Below, piece by piece: positions 34,608-46,057 of a stretch of 64,000 nt of DNA. The position numbers and the translations under genes were made by a program. The notes under the pieces were generated by a model. The model was given only the letters and a program-made list of their open reading frames with translations, was not told the DNA's origin and did no database searches. Origin of the DNA: Niveispirillum fermenti (GTDB taxonomy: Bacteria > Pseudomonadota > Alphaproteobacteria > Azospirillales > Azospirillaceae); contig NZ_JBLTXA010000012.1 in assembly GCF_048066175.1 (NCBI RefSeq), positions 79,796 to 143,795 of the forward strand, in the 5' to 3' direction. Within the stretch, counting starts at the first letter, position 1. Each line of letters opens with the position of its first letter.

Positions 34608-35911
34608 AGGACCCTGTCGGACCGGTCGCTTTCGACCGGCTGATGCGGACCTTGGGGCCGTTCGAGTCGGCCCCTCATATCGCTGTCGGCGTTTCCGGCG
34701 GTGCCGACAGCATGGCCCTGGCGCTGCTCTTGCGGCAATGGCTGGCCGCCCGCGGCGGTCGCCTTCTGGCGTTGACCGTGGATCACGGCCTGCGGGCGGA
34801 GAGCGCCGGGGAGGCGGCCAGGGTCGCAGGCTGGATGGCCGGGCATGGCATCGCGCACCGCCTGTTGTCCTGGTCGGGCCCCAAACCCTCTGCCGGCATT
34901 CAGCACGCCGCCAGGCAGGCCCGTCTGCGGCTGTTGGCCGAGGCGGCGGCCGCTGCGGGCTGCCTGCATCTGGCCCTGGCGCATCATGCCGACGATCAGG
35001 CGGAGACCTATCGCCTGCGGGTCGAGCGGGGCAGCGGCGCGGCCGGGTTGGCCGGTATGCCCGCGATCCGGGAATTGCCGCGGCTGCGGCTTATCCGGCC
35101 ACTCTTGCCCGTTGCCAAGGCTCGGCTGACCGCCACCTGCCGCGCCCTGGGTCAGGATTGGCTGGAGGACCCGTCCAATCGCAATCCGGCCTTCGCGCGC
35201 GCGCGGCTCCGGCTGTTGCGCGCCGCCGGCCCGGCGGATGCTGACGCGGCCCGCGCTGCGGGCCGGCACCGTGCGGCCGCTGATGACCGTGCGGCGGATA
35301 TGCTGGCCGCCACGGTGCGTTTTCTGCCCGAAGGCTGGGCCATGATTGACCGTTCCCTTCCCGGCCGTGCCGGGGATGATCTGGTGCCGTTGCTTGCAAC
35401 CCTGCTGCGCGCCGTGGGCGGGGCCGTCTATGCCCCGCCACCGGCCGCCGTGACGTCCCTGGCGGCGGAAATGCGGCAGGGCCCCGGCGGGGGGCGTACA
35501 TTGGGCGGGTGCAGGCTTGTGCCTGTGCCCGACGGGTGGCATCTGGTGCGCGAGGCCCGGAACCTGCCGGCGCCGCTGGCGTTGACGGGGGGCGGGCCGC
35601 CGATCCATTGGGATGGCCGATTCAGCCTTTCGGTTGAGGTATTTGAGCGCTTCACGGTACAGCCGTTGACGGACGCCCTGTGGCGGCAGGCATTGGCTGA
35701 TCGGCCCGGCATGGCTGCCATGGCGCCGCCGGCCATGGTGCGGGCGAGCTTGCCGGCCATCCTGACCGGCGACCGGCTGCGGGCCATACCCCATATGGCC
35801 TATCGGACTACCGGCATGGTCGATCCGCGGGTGCGTGTGGTGCCATTGGTATTGGTTGAGGGGGTTCCCGCACGGTTCGCTGTTGTCACCGCCGTGGATG
35901 ACATTATCTAA
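34598..35911 (+). CDS. tilS: tRNA(Ile)-lysidine synthetase
   Basis: Adds lysine to C34 of tRNA-Ile(CAU), letting it read AUA. The 437-residue product has the PP-loop SGGADSMA (about residues 33-40), the family signature ALAHHADDQAETYRLR and LEDPSNRNPAFARARLR. The C-terminal region is less conserved. It overlaps cpoB by ten bases and precedes ftsH, the usual order across proteobacteria. Confidence 0.95.
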   Translation: MPVEDPVGPVAFDRLMRTLGPFESAPHIAVGVSGGADSMALALLLRQWLAARGGRLLALTVDHGLRAESAGEAARVAGWMAGHGIAHRLLSWSGPKPSAGIQHAARQARLRLLAEAAAAAGCLHLALAHHADDQAETYRLRVERGSGAAGLAGMPAIRELPRLRLIRPLLPVAKARLTATCRALGQDWLEDPSNRNPAFARARLRLLRAAGPADADAARAAGRHRAAADDRAADMLAATVRFLPEGWAMIDRSLPGRAGDDLVPLLATLLRAVGGAVYAPPPAAVTSLAAEMRQGPGGGRTLGGCRLVPVPDGWHLVREARNLPAPLALTGGGPPIHWDGRFSLSVEVFERFTVQPLTDALWRQALADRPGMAAMAPPAMVRASLPAILTGDRLRAIPHMAYRTTGMVDPRVRVVPLVLVEGVPARFAVVTAVDDII

Positions 35912-36012
35912 TGGAGGAAGTTCCCCCTGTCCGACCGCGTCACCCCACTGGGCCACCCCGCCGGGATGATCGTATGGAGCATCGGGGGTGCGGTCGATGA
36001 AAGGTCTGGGCT

Positions 36013-37941
<1,929 letters not shown>

Positions 37942-37967
37942 AACAGGCTGCACGGCATTGATTGAGC

Positions 37968-37999
37968 AAACCCCCGGCGCAGCCCCGCGCCGGGGGTTT
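37968..37999 (+). terminator. Terminator after ftsH
   Basis: AAACCCCCGGCGC/GCGCCGGGGGTTT, a 13-bp perfect stem with loop AGCCCC, then GTGTTTG. Confidence 0.8.
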
Positions 38000-38049
38000 G
38001 TGTTTGCACATCATCGCGTTGCGCATCATCGCATTATGGATGAGACCTC

Positions 38050-39039
38050 ATGCACCGTCCGCTTGCCATCCTGTCCGGTCCCGCTGCCCGCGCCGCCCTG
38101 ACCTCTGGTCAGGCTCGCCTTCTGGCCGGGGGGCCGCTGGTGTTCGCGCAGGTGCAGACCGATGCAGGTCTTGCCCCGGCCGCGTTGCTTCCCCCCCACC
38201 ATCCCTTGATCGCCGCCCGCGCGCCCTGGGCCGGGTTCGACCTGTCGCGGCCCATCATCATGGGTATCGTCAATGTCACGCCCGACAGCTTTTCCGACGG
38301 TGGCGACCATGACAGTACCGAGGCTGCCATTGCCCATGGGCGGCGGTTGCGGGCGGAAGGGGCCGATATCCTGGATGTCGGGGGCGAATCGACCCGGCCC
38401 GGCGCGGCCCCCGTGCCTGTGGCGGTGGAGATCGCAAGGGTCGTGCCCGTCATCCGGGCGCTGGCGGCGGAGGGCGCCGTCATCTCCATCGATACGCGCC
38501 ATGCCGCCGTGATGAAGGCGGCGGCGGTGGCCGGCGCCAGGATCATCAATGATGTCACGGCCCTGACGGGGGACCCCGACAGCGCGGAAGTCGCGGCGGC
38601 CACGGGCCTGCCGGTGGTGCTGATGCACATCCAGGGCGAGCCGCAGACCATGCAGGATGCCCCCCGTTACCATGATGTCACGGCCGAGGTGTTCGACTGG
38701 CTGGCAGCCCGGATCGCGGCAGCGGTTGCCGCCGGTATCGGGCGGGAGAGAATCGCCATCGATCCTGGCATCGGATTCGGCAAGGATCTGACGCACAATA
38801 TTGACCTGCTGTCCCGTACCGGCGTGCTGCACGGGCTGGGCTGCCCGATCCTGATCGGGGTCAGCCGCAAGCGCTTCATTGCCGGCCTGTCGAGGGGGGA
38901 GGCACCCAGGGACCGGGTCGCCGGTTCCATCGCGGCGGCCCTTTATACGCTGGGGCAGGGGGCGCATATCCTGCGCGTGCATGACGTGGCCGCGACGGTG
39001 CAGGCCGTCGCCGTGTGGCAGGCCCTGCAATCGGCATGA
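38050..39039 (+). CDS. folP: Dihydropteroate synthase
   Basis: Joins p-aminobenzoate to hydroxymethyl-dihydropterin pyrophosphate in folate synthesis; the sulfonamide target. The TIM-barrel core (about 75-329) shows GIVNVTPDSFSDGG, DVGGESTRPGA, VISIDTRHA, INDVTAL, IDPGIGFGKD and GVSRKRFI. About 70 extra residues precede the core, typical of alphaproteobacterial versions. It sits between ftsH and glmM as in many proteobacteria. Confidence 0.96.
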   Translation: MHRPLAILSGPAARAALTSGQARLLAGGPLVFAQVQTDAGLAPAALLPPHHPLIAARAPWAGFDLSRPIIMGIVNVTPDSFSDGGDHDSTEAAIAHGRRLRAEGADILDVGGESTRPGAAPVPVAVEIARVVPVIRALAAEGAVISIDTRHAAVMKAAAVAGARIINDVTALTGDPDSAEVAAATGLPVVLMHIQGEPQTMQDAPRYHDVTAEVFDWLAARIAAAVAAGIGRERIAIDPGIGFGKDLTHNIDLLSRTGVLHGLGCPILIGVSRKRFIAGLSRGEAPRDRVAGSIAAALYTLGQGAHILRVHDVAATVQAVAVWQALQSA

Positions 39040-39101
39040 TATAGGTTTCGTAACATTCCGACCGGCCGGCTGCCTGCCGGCATTCCTGGGACGTAAAAGA
39101 C

Positions 39102-40472
39102 ATGTCGCGTAAATTGTTCGGCACCGACGGCATCCGCGGTACGGCCAACACCGATCCGATGACGGCTGAAACGGCGCTGAAGGCTGCCATGGCGGCAGCC
39201 CTGCATTTCCGCAGGGGTGATCATCGCCACACGGTGGTGATCGCCAAGGATACGCGACTGTCGGGTTACATGCTGGAACCGGCCCTGACGGCGGGCTTCG
39301 TCTCCATGGGCATGGACGTCATCCTGGTGGGGCCGCTGCCCACCCCCGCCGTGGCCATGCTGACGCGGTCGATGCGTGCCGACCTGGGCGTCATGCTGTC
39401 GGCCAGCCACAATCCGTTCCAGGATAATGGCATCAAGCTGTTCGGTCCCGATGGCTACAAGCTGTCGGACGAGATCGAGGCGGAGATCGAGGCGCGGATG
39501 GCACTGCCCTTCGCGCCCGATCTGGCATCCCCCCGCGATCTGGGACGGGCCCAGCGGATGGAGGATGCGTCCGGCCGCTATATCGAGGTGGTGAAGAGCA
39601 GTTTTCCCCGTGGCCTGCGCCTGGACGGGATGAAGATCGTCATCGATTGTGCCCATGGCGCCGCCTACAAGGTGGCGCCCCGCGTGCTGTATGAACTGGG
39701 GGCGGAGGTCGTAACGCTGTTCAACCAGCCCAACGGCTTCAACATCAACGACAAGTGCGGTGCCACGGCGCCGGCCGCCATGCGTGCCGCCGTGCTGGAA
39801 CACAAGGCCGACCTGGGCATTTCCCTCGACGGCGATGCGGACCGCCTGATCCTGGCTGACGAAACGGGCACGCAGATCGACGGCGACCAGATCATGGCCC
39901 TGATCGGCCAGAGCTGGGCGGAAAGCGGACGGTTGCGTGGTGGCGGGGTGGTGGCCACCGTGATGTCGAACATGGGCATGGAGCTGCATCTGAAGAAGCT
40001 GGGCCTGACATTGGCGCGCACCGCCGTGGGCGACCGCTATGTTGTCGAGCATATGCGCGAACACGGGTTCAATGTCGGCGGGGAACAGTCGGGCCATGTG
40101 GTCCTGCCCGACTTTGCCACGACCGGCGACGGCCTGCTGGCCGCCTTGCAGGTGCTGGCCTGCATCCGGCAGTCGGGGCGACCCGCTTCCGATGTGCTGC
40201 GGGTGTTTCAGCCGTTGCCGCAGCTTCTGAAGAATGTCCGGTACGATGCCTCCACCGGTATCCGCCCGCTGGAGGCGGACGGCGTGAAAGCCGCGATCCG
40301 CGCGGGCGAGGAGAGGCTGGCCGGTTGCGGGCGCGTGCTGATTCGCAAGTCGGGCACCGAGCCCCTGATCCGCGTGATGGCGGAAGGCGAGGACAATGCC
40401 CTGGTCGCCCATGTCGTGGACGATATCTGCGACGCCGTGCGCCGCGTGACCCAGGCCGTGGCGGCGGAATAG
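39102..40472 (+). CDS. glmM: Phosphoglucosamine mutase
   Basis: Interconverts glucosamine-6-P and glucosamine-1-P on the way to UDP-GlcNAc for peptidoglycan and LPS. The 456-residue product has the phosphoserine loop SASHNP (Ser102), the metal loop DGDADR, the sugar-binding GEQSGH and the phosphate-binding RKSGTEPLIRVM. The next gene, thiD, follows by nine bases. Confidence 0.97.
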   Translation: MSRKLFGTDGIRGTANTDPMTAETALKAAMAAALHFRRGDHRHTVVIAKDTRLSGYMLEPALTAGFVSMGMDVILVGPLPTPAVAMLTRSMRADLGVMLSASHNPFQDNGIKLFGPDGYKLSDEIEAEIEARMALPFAPDLASPRDLGRAQRMEDASGRYIEVVKSSFPRGLRLDGMKIVIDCAHGAAYKVAPRVLYELGAEVVTLFNQPNGFNINDKCGATAPAAMRAAVLEHKADLGISLDGDADRLILADETGTQIDGDQIMALIGQSWAESGRLRGGGVVATVMSNMGMELHLKKLGLTLARTAVGDRYVVEHMREHGFNVGGEQSGHVVLPDFATTGDGLLAALQVLACIRQSGRPASDVLRVFQPLPQLLKNVRYDASTGIRPLEADGVKAAIRAGEERLAGCGRVLIRKSGTEPLIRVMAEGEDNALVAHVVDDICDAVRRVTQAVAAE

Positions 40473-40481
40473 GGGGCGGAG

Positions 40482-41282
40482 ATGAAAGGGCGTGTTCTGA
40501 TCGTCGCGGGATCGGATTCGGGCGGCGGGGCCGGCATACAGGCCGATATCAAGGCTGTGACGGCGCTGAACGGCTATGCCATGACGGCCATCACCGCGCT
40601 GACGGCCCAGGATACAAGTGGCGTGCATGGCGTGCTGCCGGTTCCCATCGATTTCCTGGTGCAGCAGATGCGTCTTGTTCTGGCCGATATTGGCGCCGAC
40701 GCGGTCAAGATCGGGATGCTGGCCACCGCCGAGATCATCGATGCCGTCGCCGATACGCTGGCCGGATCAGCCCCCGGCGTGGCCATTGTGGCCGACCCGG
40801 TCATGGTGGCCAAGGGCGGGCACCGGCTGCTGGATGAAAGCGCCACGGGTGCGCTGATCCGGCGCCTGCTGCCGCTGGCCGCCATCGTCACGCCGAACGT
40901 GCCGGAGGCAGAGGCCATGACCGGAATCGCCATCAACGGTGTCGACGATATGCGCCGCGCGGCTGACATCTTGCTGCAATATGGCGCCGGGGCCGTGCTG
41001 ATGAAGGGGGGCCACATGGACGGCCCCGTCCTGACCGACCTGCTGGTGACACGTCTGGGGGAAACGGCCTTCACGGGAAAAAGGGTGGAAACGCGGCACA
41101 CCCATGGGACGGGCTGCACCCTGTCATCCGCCATCGCCGCGGGACTGGCCCAGGGGCTGGACGTGGTGGCGGCCGTGGATCGGGCGCGGCGCTATGTCGA
41201 TATCGCCATCCGCACGGCACCTGGCTTCGGCCGTGGCCACGGCCCCCTGAACCATGCCCACACCGTCGGGGATTTCGCATGA
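40482..41282 (+). CDS. thiD: Hydroxymethylpyrimidine (phosphate) kinase
   Basis: Ribokinase-fold enzyme, 266 residues, phosphorylating HMP and HMP-P for thiamine synthesis. Motifs: SGGGAGIQADIKA near the start, DPVMVAKGGHRLL, TPNVPEAEAM, and the anion hole/catalytic Asp region THGTGCTLSSAIAA. A GGGGGCGGAG site precedes ATG. It overlaps the next gene by four bases (ATGA), so the two are co-translated. Confidence 0.95.
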   Translation: MKGRVLIVAGSDSGGGAGIQADIKAVTALNGYAMTAITALTAQDTSGVHGVLPVPIDFLVQQMRLVLADIGADAVKIGMLATAEIIDAVADTLAGSAPGVAIVADPVMVAKGGHRLLDESATGALIRRLLPLAAIVTPNVPEAEAMTGIAINGVDDMRRAADILLQYGAGAVLMKGGHMDGPVLTDLLVTRLGETAFTGKRVETRHTHGTGCTLSSAIAAGLAQGLDVVAAVDRARRYVDIAIRTAPGFGRGHGPLNHAHTVGDFA

Positions 41283-41713
41283 GCCGCCTGGGACCCGCAC
41301 TTCTGACCGCCTATCAGCAGACAAGCTATGTCGCCCTGGATGGCAAGCGCACGGCCACGGCCCGTATCATGGCCGATGGCCGGGAGATCGATGCCCTGCT
41401 GGAAAGACGGGGCGCGGCCGAAATCGTGTTCGTCACGGCCTGGAATCCCGGCAGCAGGGCGGCCGACGCTGCCGCCAACCAGGCAGCCCACGCCCGGCTG
41501 ACCGATATTCTTGAGGATGAGGATCTGGACCACATACCGGCCGAGTTCAGGCCGGCCACCAGGGATTGGCCGGTGGAAAAGGGGGTAGCCATCTTTGACC
41601 TTCCCCCCTTCGATGCGCTGCAACTGGCCGAGATGCTGGGGCAGTACGCCATTGTCTGGCAGGGGCAGGGACAGCCGGCACAATTGCTGTTCACGCACCT
41701 GGCGCTCGGCTGA
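41279..41713 (+). CDS. DUF3293 domain protein
   Basis: 144-residue cytoplasmic protein matching the DUF3293 family (FVTAWNPGSR near residue 52, then a charged helix and GVAIFDLP...LGQYAIVWQG). The function of this family is not established. It is translationally coupled to thiD by an ATGA overlap. It converges with the PepSY gene, abutting end to end with no spacer. Confidence 0.8.
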   Translation: MSRLGPALLTAYQQTSYVALDGKRTATARIMADGREIDALLERRGAAEIVFVTAWNPGSRAADAAANQAAHARLTDILEDEDLDHIPAEFRPATRDWPVEKGVAIFDLPPFDALQLAEMLGQYAIVWQGQGQPAQLLFTHLALG

Positions 41714-43267
41714 TCACCGCCGCCTGACCAGCAGCGAAAGACCGACGGCTGACACGGCTGCAATCAGCAGTGCGGCGAGCATCAGGATGATATCCCGCGC
41801 CACCGGGCCGATGGCATCCATGAACCCGCCCTTGTGAAAGATGTCGAATACCCAGCCGGCACGCCGCAGGCCCGGATCGGTCGTGGCGGCGATTGTGGCG
41901 TCAGCCAGATCGACGAACAGGGCCCGATCTCCCGGAAGCTCCACGCGCCAGACGGGCAGGCGCTTGTTGGCAAAACCGTAATCGGCACCGAATCGGGTGA
42001 CCAGACGGGTCTGCGCATCATCGGCGACAGGCTCCCCGCTGAGCGCGCGCGCCAGGGCGCGGGCCGCAGCCTCTTCATTCCCCGGCAGGGGACGCAGGTC
42101 GCCGGCGGTCAGCAGCACGCCCGAACCCCCGGTGGGAATGCCCCGGAACAGGGCCAGTCTCGCCTGATGGTCGTCATGCCCGTCCTGTGAGACGGGCTGG
42201 CCGTGCGCCCCATGGTCATGTTCCCCACCATGGTGGCCATCATGGCCGTGGTGAGCGCCCGACGCGGCCACCGGTGCCGCGGACCAGGTTGGCGGGGGCA
42301 CCAGACGCAGCAGCGCGGACCCGTCCGGCGCCGCCAGGAAGGACAGGGCGACGGGTGCCGTATCGGGACCGAATCCCTGCCACAGGCCGGCCAGATCGCT
42401 GGAAAGCGTGGCAAGGTCCAGCGACTGGGCCCGCACCGCAGGTGTCGCATCGGTGCTGCCATCCTGGCCCAGCAGAAGATGCCAAAGGCCCGACAGGGTG
42501 AAGGCCAGGGCAGGCAGGGCCGCGGCATAGCCCAGCAGCCGATGCCAGTGCCGCCCGCCCGGTGCCGGGTTGCGCCGCCGGATCAACAGCAGCAGAACGA
42601 TGCCCAGAAGGCTGGAAACGGCGATGCTGCCGACCAGCAGGGCGATGGCGGCCGCCCGCAGCGGCCCGGCTTCCCCAGGGATGAAGGACAGCGTGTGGAT
42701 GGTGCGGAAAAGCGCCTGCATGCTGCGCTTGCCGGCATCGGTGATGGCCGCCATCCGGCCGCTGCCCGTGTCGACATAGGCGACCAGCCCATCGTCGCGC
42801 CCCAACTCGACCCGCCAGACCGGAAGCAGGCGGTTGACCGGGGTGTAATCATTGTCGAATGCCGTGACGATCCGCGCGTCGCGCACGGGCGTATCCGGAT
42901 CCCCCAGGTAATGCCGCGCCAGTTCGATGGCCCGGTCCTGGTCGCCCCGCTGCCGTTCCTCTCCCGTTTCGGGATCGAAATAACGCCGGACGGGGTCATC
43001 GGCTTGCCTCACGGCGTAATAGGTATGGCCGGCCAGCACGATCGCCCGCATTTCGGCCACCTGGCCGGGCACCTTGTCCGCCAGCAGCGTGGCTGGCGGT
43101 TGTGCGTGCGTCAGGTCCAGCGGGGTCAGTGGTGGCATGCGGGTGGCGGCGACCGGACTGGTCCAGACCATGATGGGATGCAGCATGCCCGTCAGGGCCC
43201 AGCCGATGGCGCAGATGCCGGCCACCCAAGCCAGCTTGCGATGCCATTTGATCGACGCCACCCGCAT
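41714..43267 (-). CDS. PepSY-associated membrane protein with His-rich segment
   Basis: 517 residues. Membrane helices lie at about 12-34, 205-228, 243-265 and 487-512, with PepSY-like domains between them (each with a LPVWRVEL motif). A periplasmic or loop stretch at about 338-360 holds roughly ten His among Gly and Asp (AHHGHDGHHGGEHDHGAHG), suggesting metal binding. PepSY-TM proteins next to TonB receptors often act as ferric reductases or in metal release in the periplasm. It starts three bases after the TonB receptor stop, so the two form an operon. Confidence 0.9.
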   Translation of the reverse strand: MRVASIKWHRKLAWVAGICAIGWALTGMLHPIMVWTSPVAATRMPPLTPLDLTHAQPPATLLADKVPGQVAEMRAIVLAGHTYYAVRQADDPVRRYFDPETGEERQRGDQDRAIELARHYLGDPDTPVRDARIVTAFDNDYTPVNRLLPVWRVELGRDDGLVAYVDTGSGRMAAITDAGKRSMQALFRTIHTLSFIPGEAGPLRAAAIALLVGSIAVSSLLGIVLLLLIRRRNPAPGGRHWHRLLGYAAALPALAFTLSGLWHLLLGQDGSTDATPAVRAQSLDLATLSSDLAGLWQGFGPDTAPVALSFLAAPDGSALLRLVPPPTWSAAPVAASGAHHGHDGHHGGEHDHGAHGQPVSQDGHDDHQARLALFRGIPTGGSGVLLTAGDLRPLPGNEEAAARALARALSGEPVADDAQTRLVTRFGADYGFANKRLPVWRVELPGDRALFVDLADATIAATTDPGLRRAGWVFDIFHKGGFMDAIGPVARDIILMLAALLIAAVSAVGLSLLVRRR

Positions 43268-43270
43268 GGA

Positions 43271-45337
43271 TCAGAACTCCGCCTTCAGGCCGGCATAGAG
43301 CGAACGCCCTTCACCGGGATAATAGACATTCAGGTTGGCACCCGGCGCCGCCGCATTGGCCAGCGTGCTGACGGACGAGACATAGCGTTCCTTGAAGATA
43401 TTGCGCATTTCCGCATAGGCCCGCAGCCCCGGGGCCAGCGTCAGCCCGGCATTGATGCTCCACACATCGTAGCCGGGTGCGCGCAGGCTGTTGGCATAAT
43501 CGATCCAGGCGCCGTCCGGCACCCATTCGACGCTGGCGCCGATATGCCAGCTGTCGCCATCCTTCAGGGTCAGGCTACCCTGATACAGGTGGCGCGGTGC
43601 GCCGGCCAGGTCGCGGTTTCCGTATTGGGCATCGCCGTCAAAGAAGAAGTCGTTCAGCATGTAGACTTGGCTCAGCACGACGCTGCCCTGGCCCGACGCG
43701 AACAGCCCGCTGGCCAACGCGACGTCCAGCCCGGCCTCGACACCTTGGTGGATGGTCTTGTCGGCATTGAAGGTGCTGGCCGGAATATCGGGATTGGTCG
43801 TGAATTGCAGATATTCGCCGCGCAGCCATGAACGATAAAGCCCGATATCCCAGGTGAAAGCGCCGGCCGTGCCGCGCGTTCCGGCTTCCGCCGTCCAGGC
43901 CTTCTGCGCGCCCAGCGGCACGAATCGGGGCACCGGCGCCTGCACCAGCTCCGAGAAGGTCGGCGGCTCTTCCGAGCGTGACACATTGGCATAGAATTGC
44001 GGCCCGCCATCGGCCTGGTAGAGCACGCCCAGCTTGGGGTTGATGGCGTTGAAGCTTTTCTGCGCGTCCATGGCGGGGTTGATATTGTTGTCCAGTTCCC
44101 GCCGCGCCCCCATCACCTGCAGCCCCGCCACCAGCGCCAGTTCGGGCCGCAGATAGGTGCGGCTTTCCAGATAGGCTTCCGCCTGCTTGGCGTACTGGTC
44201 CACATCGGCCGTTCTGGCCCCGCGGCTGCCGCGCACATTGACATATTGCAGGGCATCGACATGGCCATAGCGGCCCTGCAGGCCCAGCACCAGTTCATGG
44301 CGCAGCGTTCCGATCCGGCCCGTGTCGGTATAGCGCAGATAGGCGCCCGCATCCTGGCTGTCCTGGTCAATGACCTGGAAGATGGGGTGGAACAGCGACT
44401 TCACGTTCAGATAGCCGCCCACATCCAACTGGGCATCGCCGTCCAACTGGAAACTCGTCCGGTTCGACAGGCGGATGGAATTGATATCGCGGCTGTAATC
44501 ATTCTGATTGTTGACGGCCGGGGCCAGGCGCGGGCTGTCCAGGGCAGAGGACAGCGAGACCGTGCCCGGCACTTCCTGCTGGATATGGTTGGCCGAAAGG
44601 TAGAAGCGCGTTTCGATGCCTTCGGTCAGCTTGATGCCGACATTGCCGGCCAGACGGGCCGTCTGCTGCGCGCTCTGTTCACGGTAGCCGTCCGACCGGA
44701 TGCCGTTGATGCTGATGAACCCGTCCACGTCAGGACCAGCCGCCGCACCCGTGGCCGCTAGGCGCAGTGTGCCGAAGCTGCCGCCATCCACCGACAGGCT
44801 GTAGGGGGAATTCACGGTGCGGCCCGTCGGGGTCGCGACATTGATGGCCCCGCCCAGGCTGGCGGCGCCATAGCGCAGGGCGTTGCCACCCTTGAAGACC
44901 TCCACATAGCGGGCCTGCCGGGGGTCGATCTCCTGAAAATCAGTGGAGCCGTCGGCCAGATTCACCGGCACGCCGTCGATCAGCAACTGGATGCCGCGCA
45001 TGTGGAAGCCGCGCGACAGGCCGGAACCGCGGATCGATATCCGCACCTCTTCGGCAAAACGCTGCTGGGCGAAGACACCGGGGGTGTTGGCCAGCATGTC
45101 CTTGAAATTCAGGGCATACCGGTCCCGGAACGCTTCTGCGGTCACCAGGGCCACGCCGCCGGGTGTCTTTTCGATCTGCTGGCGGGCCTCCTCGACCGAG
45201 GGGGCCGTGGGGCTGCCGGAACGCAGGCCGACCACTTCCACCGCGCTGCCGGCATCAATCGACATTTCCGCAGCGGCGGGCAGGGACAGGCAAAGGGCTG
45301 GCAGGCAGGCGCCGGCCAGCAGGATTGAGCGGGACAT
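43271..45337 (-). CDS. TonB-dependent outer membrane receptor
   Basis: 688 residues: signal peptide (about 1-23), plug domain (about 55-165, with VALVTAEAFRDRYALNFKDMLANTPGVF and ISIRGSG) and a 22-strand barrel ending in the typical aromatic residue (LYAGLKAEF). There is no N-terminal STN signalling domain. The substrate is probably a metal complex: the downstream PepSY protein and upstream DUF2946 gene point to iron or copper. ATG 45337 has an AAGGAAAG site. A 16-bp dyad lies 39 bases upstream. Confidence 0.92.
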   Translation of the reverse strand: MSRSILLAGACLPALCLSLPAAAEMSIDAGSAVEVVGLRSGSPTAPSVEEARQQIEKTPGGVALVTAEAFRDRYALNFKDMLANTPGVFAQQRFAEEVRISIRGSGLSRGFHMRGIQLLIDGVPVNLADGSTDFQEIDPRQARYVEVFKGGNALRYGAASLGGAINVATPTGRTVNSPYSLSVDGGSFGTLRLAATGAAAGPDVDGFISINGIRSDGYREQSAQQTARLAGNVGIKLTEGIETRFYLSANHIQQEVPGTVSLSSALDSPRLAPAVNNQNDYSRDINSIRLSNRTSFQLDGDAQLDVGGYLNVKSLFHPIFQVIDQDSQDAGAYLRYTDTGRIGTLRHELVLGLQGRYGHVDALQYVNVRGSRGARTADVDQYAKQAEAYLESRTYLRPELALVAGLQVMGARRELDNNINPAMDAQKSFNAINPKLGVLYQADGGPQFYANVSRSEEPPTFSELVQAPVPRFVPLGAQKAWTAEAGTRGTAGAFTWDIGLYRSWLRGEYLQFTTNPDIPASTFNADKTIHQGVEAGLDVALASGLFASGQGSVVLSQVYMLNDFFFDGDAQYGNRDLAGAPRHLYQGSLTLKDGDSWHIGASVEWVPDGAWIDYANSLRAPGYDVWSINAGLTLAPGLRAYAEMRNIFKERYVSSVSTLANAAAPGANLNVYYPGEGRSLYAGLKAEF

Positions 45338-45375
45338 GGGCTTTCCTTCATCTTGATCCAGGCCGGCGCAAGTTC

Positions 45376-45391
45376 ATTCCGCTTACGGAAT
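45376..45391. promoter_or_regulatory. Candidate operator upstream of the TonB receptor
   Basis: ATTCCG-CTTA-CGGAAT, a perfect 6-4-6 dyad between the DUF2946 gene and the receptor start. The regulator is unknown. Confidence 0.35.
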
Positions 45392-45454
45392 ATCTTCCCT
45401 TGCGCAGGCATCGGGCAGGTCCGGCCATGGCGGTCATGGCCGGGAACAGGGGGA

Positions 45455-45850
45455 TCAAGCGAAGGCGGGTGGCGCGCGCGGTGGCAGGTCGCCGGGTGGA
45501 CGCAGATAGGATGGCGACAGGCGGTAAGAAGCCGGCTGTCGGACAAGGCGCGCAGGGATACGGAAGACCAGCAGCAGCGCCAGTGCCAGCAGCAATGGAC
45601 CGGGCAGGGCGGCCAGGGCCGCGAACAGGCACATGGAATCGCCGGGCGCCGGCATGTCGGCGGTACGGAGCGGCTGTCCGTTCTTGTCGACCAGCAGGGT
45701 GCTGTCCAGGCCGCCGGTGCAGATGACGAGCGGCAGCCCCCCTTCTCCCATGGCCGACAGGTCAGGCATGTAGCCGGGCGGGATCATGGCACGCAGGAAA
45801 AGGGCAAGCAGCAGCAGGCCGGCAAAGAGCGTTCGCCCATGCCGCAACAT
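45455..45850 (-). CDS. DUF2946 family protein
   Basis: 131 residues from ATG 45850 (a start at 45886 is possible). One N-terminal hydrophobic helix is followed by RAMIPPGYMPDL and a Cys-containing stretch (LPLVICTGG ... GDSMCLFAALAA), then a second hydrophobic segment and a Pro-rich end. The RxxxPxGYMP plus paired-Cys pattern is that of DUF2946, a family often beside copper-linked TonB receptors. Its role is unknown; metal handling in the envelope is inferred from neighbours. Same strand as the receptor, gap about 117 bases. Confidence 0.75.
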   Translation of the reverse strand: MLRHGRTLFAGLLLLALFLRAMIPPGYMPDLSAMGEGGLPLVICTGGLDSTLLVDKNGQPLRTADMPAPGDSMCLFAALAALPGPLLLALALLLVFRIPARLVRQPASYRLSPSYLRPPGDLPPRAPPAFA

Positions 45851-46057
45851 CGTTCCCGTTCCCGTTGGTGACGCCTGCTTCCTCATCGCACCGGTTGATG
45901 CGCTGCATGTGGGATGCTGTCAAGTCGTGGGCTTGCGACCTGATGGCGCGCCTGACATCTGTGGCGGCGCGGCCATCCTCGCGGCGCTGATCGGTGTTTT
46001 CCCCGTGCGTGCGCATGTCGATGCGCTTATGAGGAAGCCGGACAGGAGGGAAATGGC

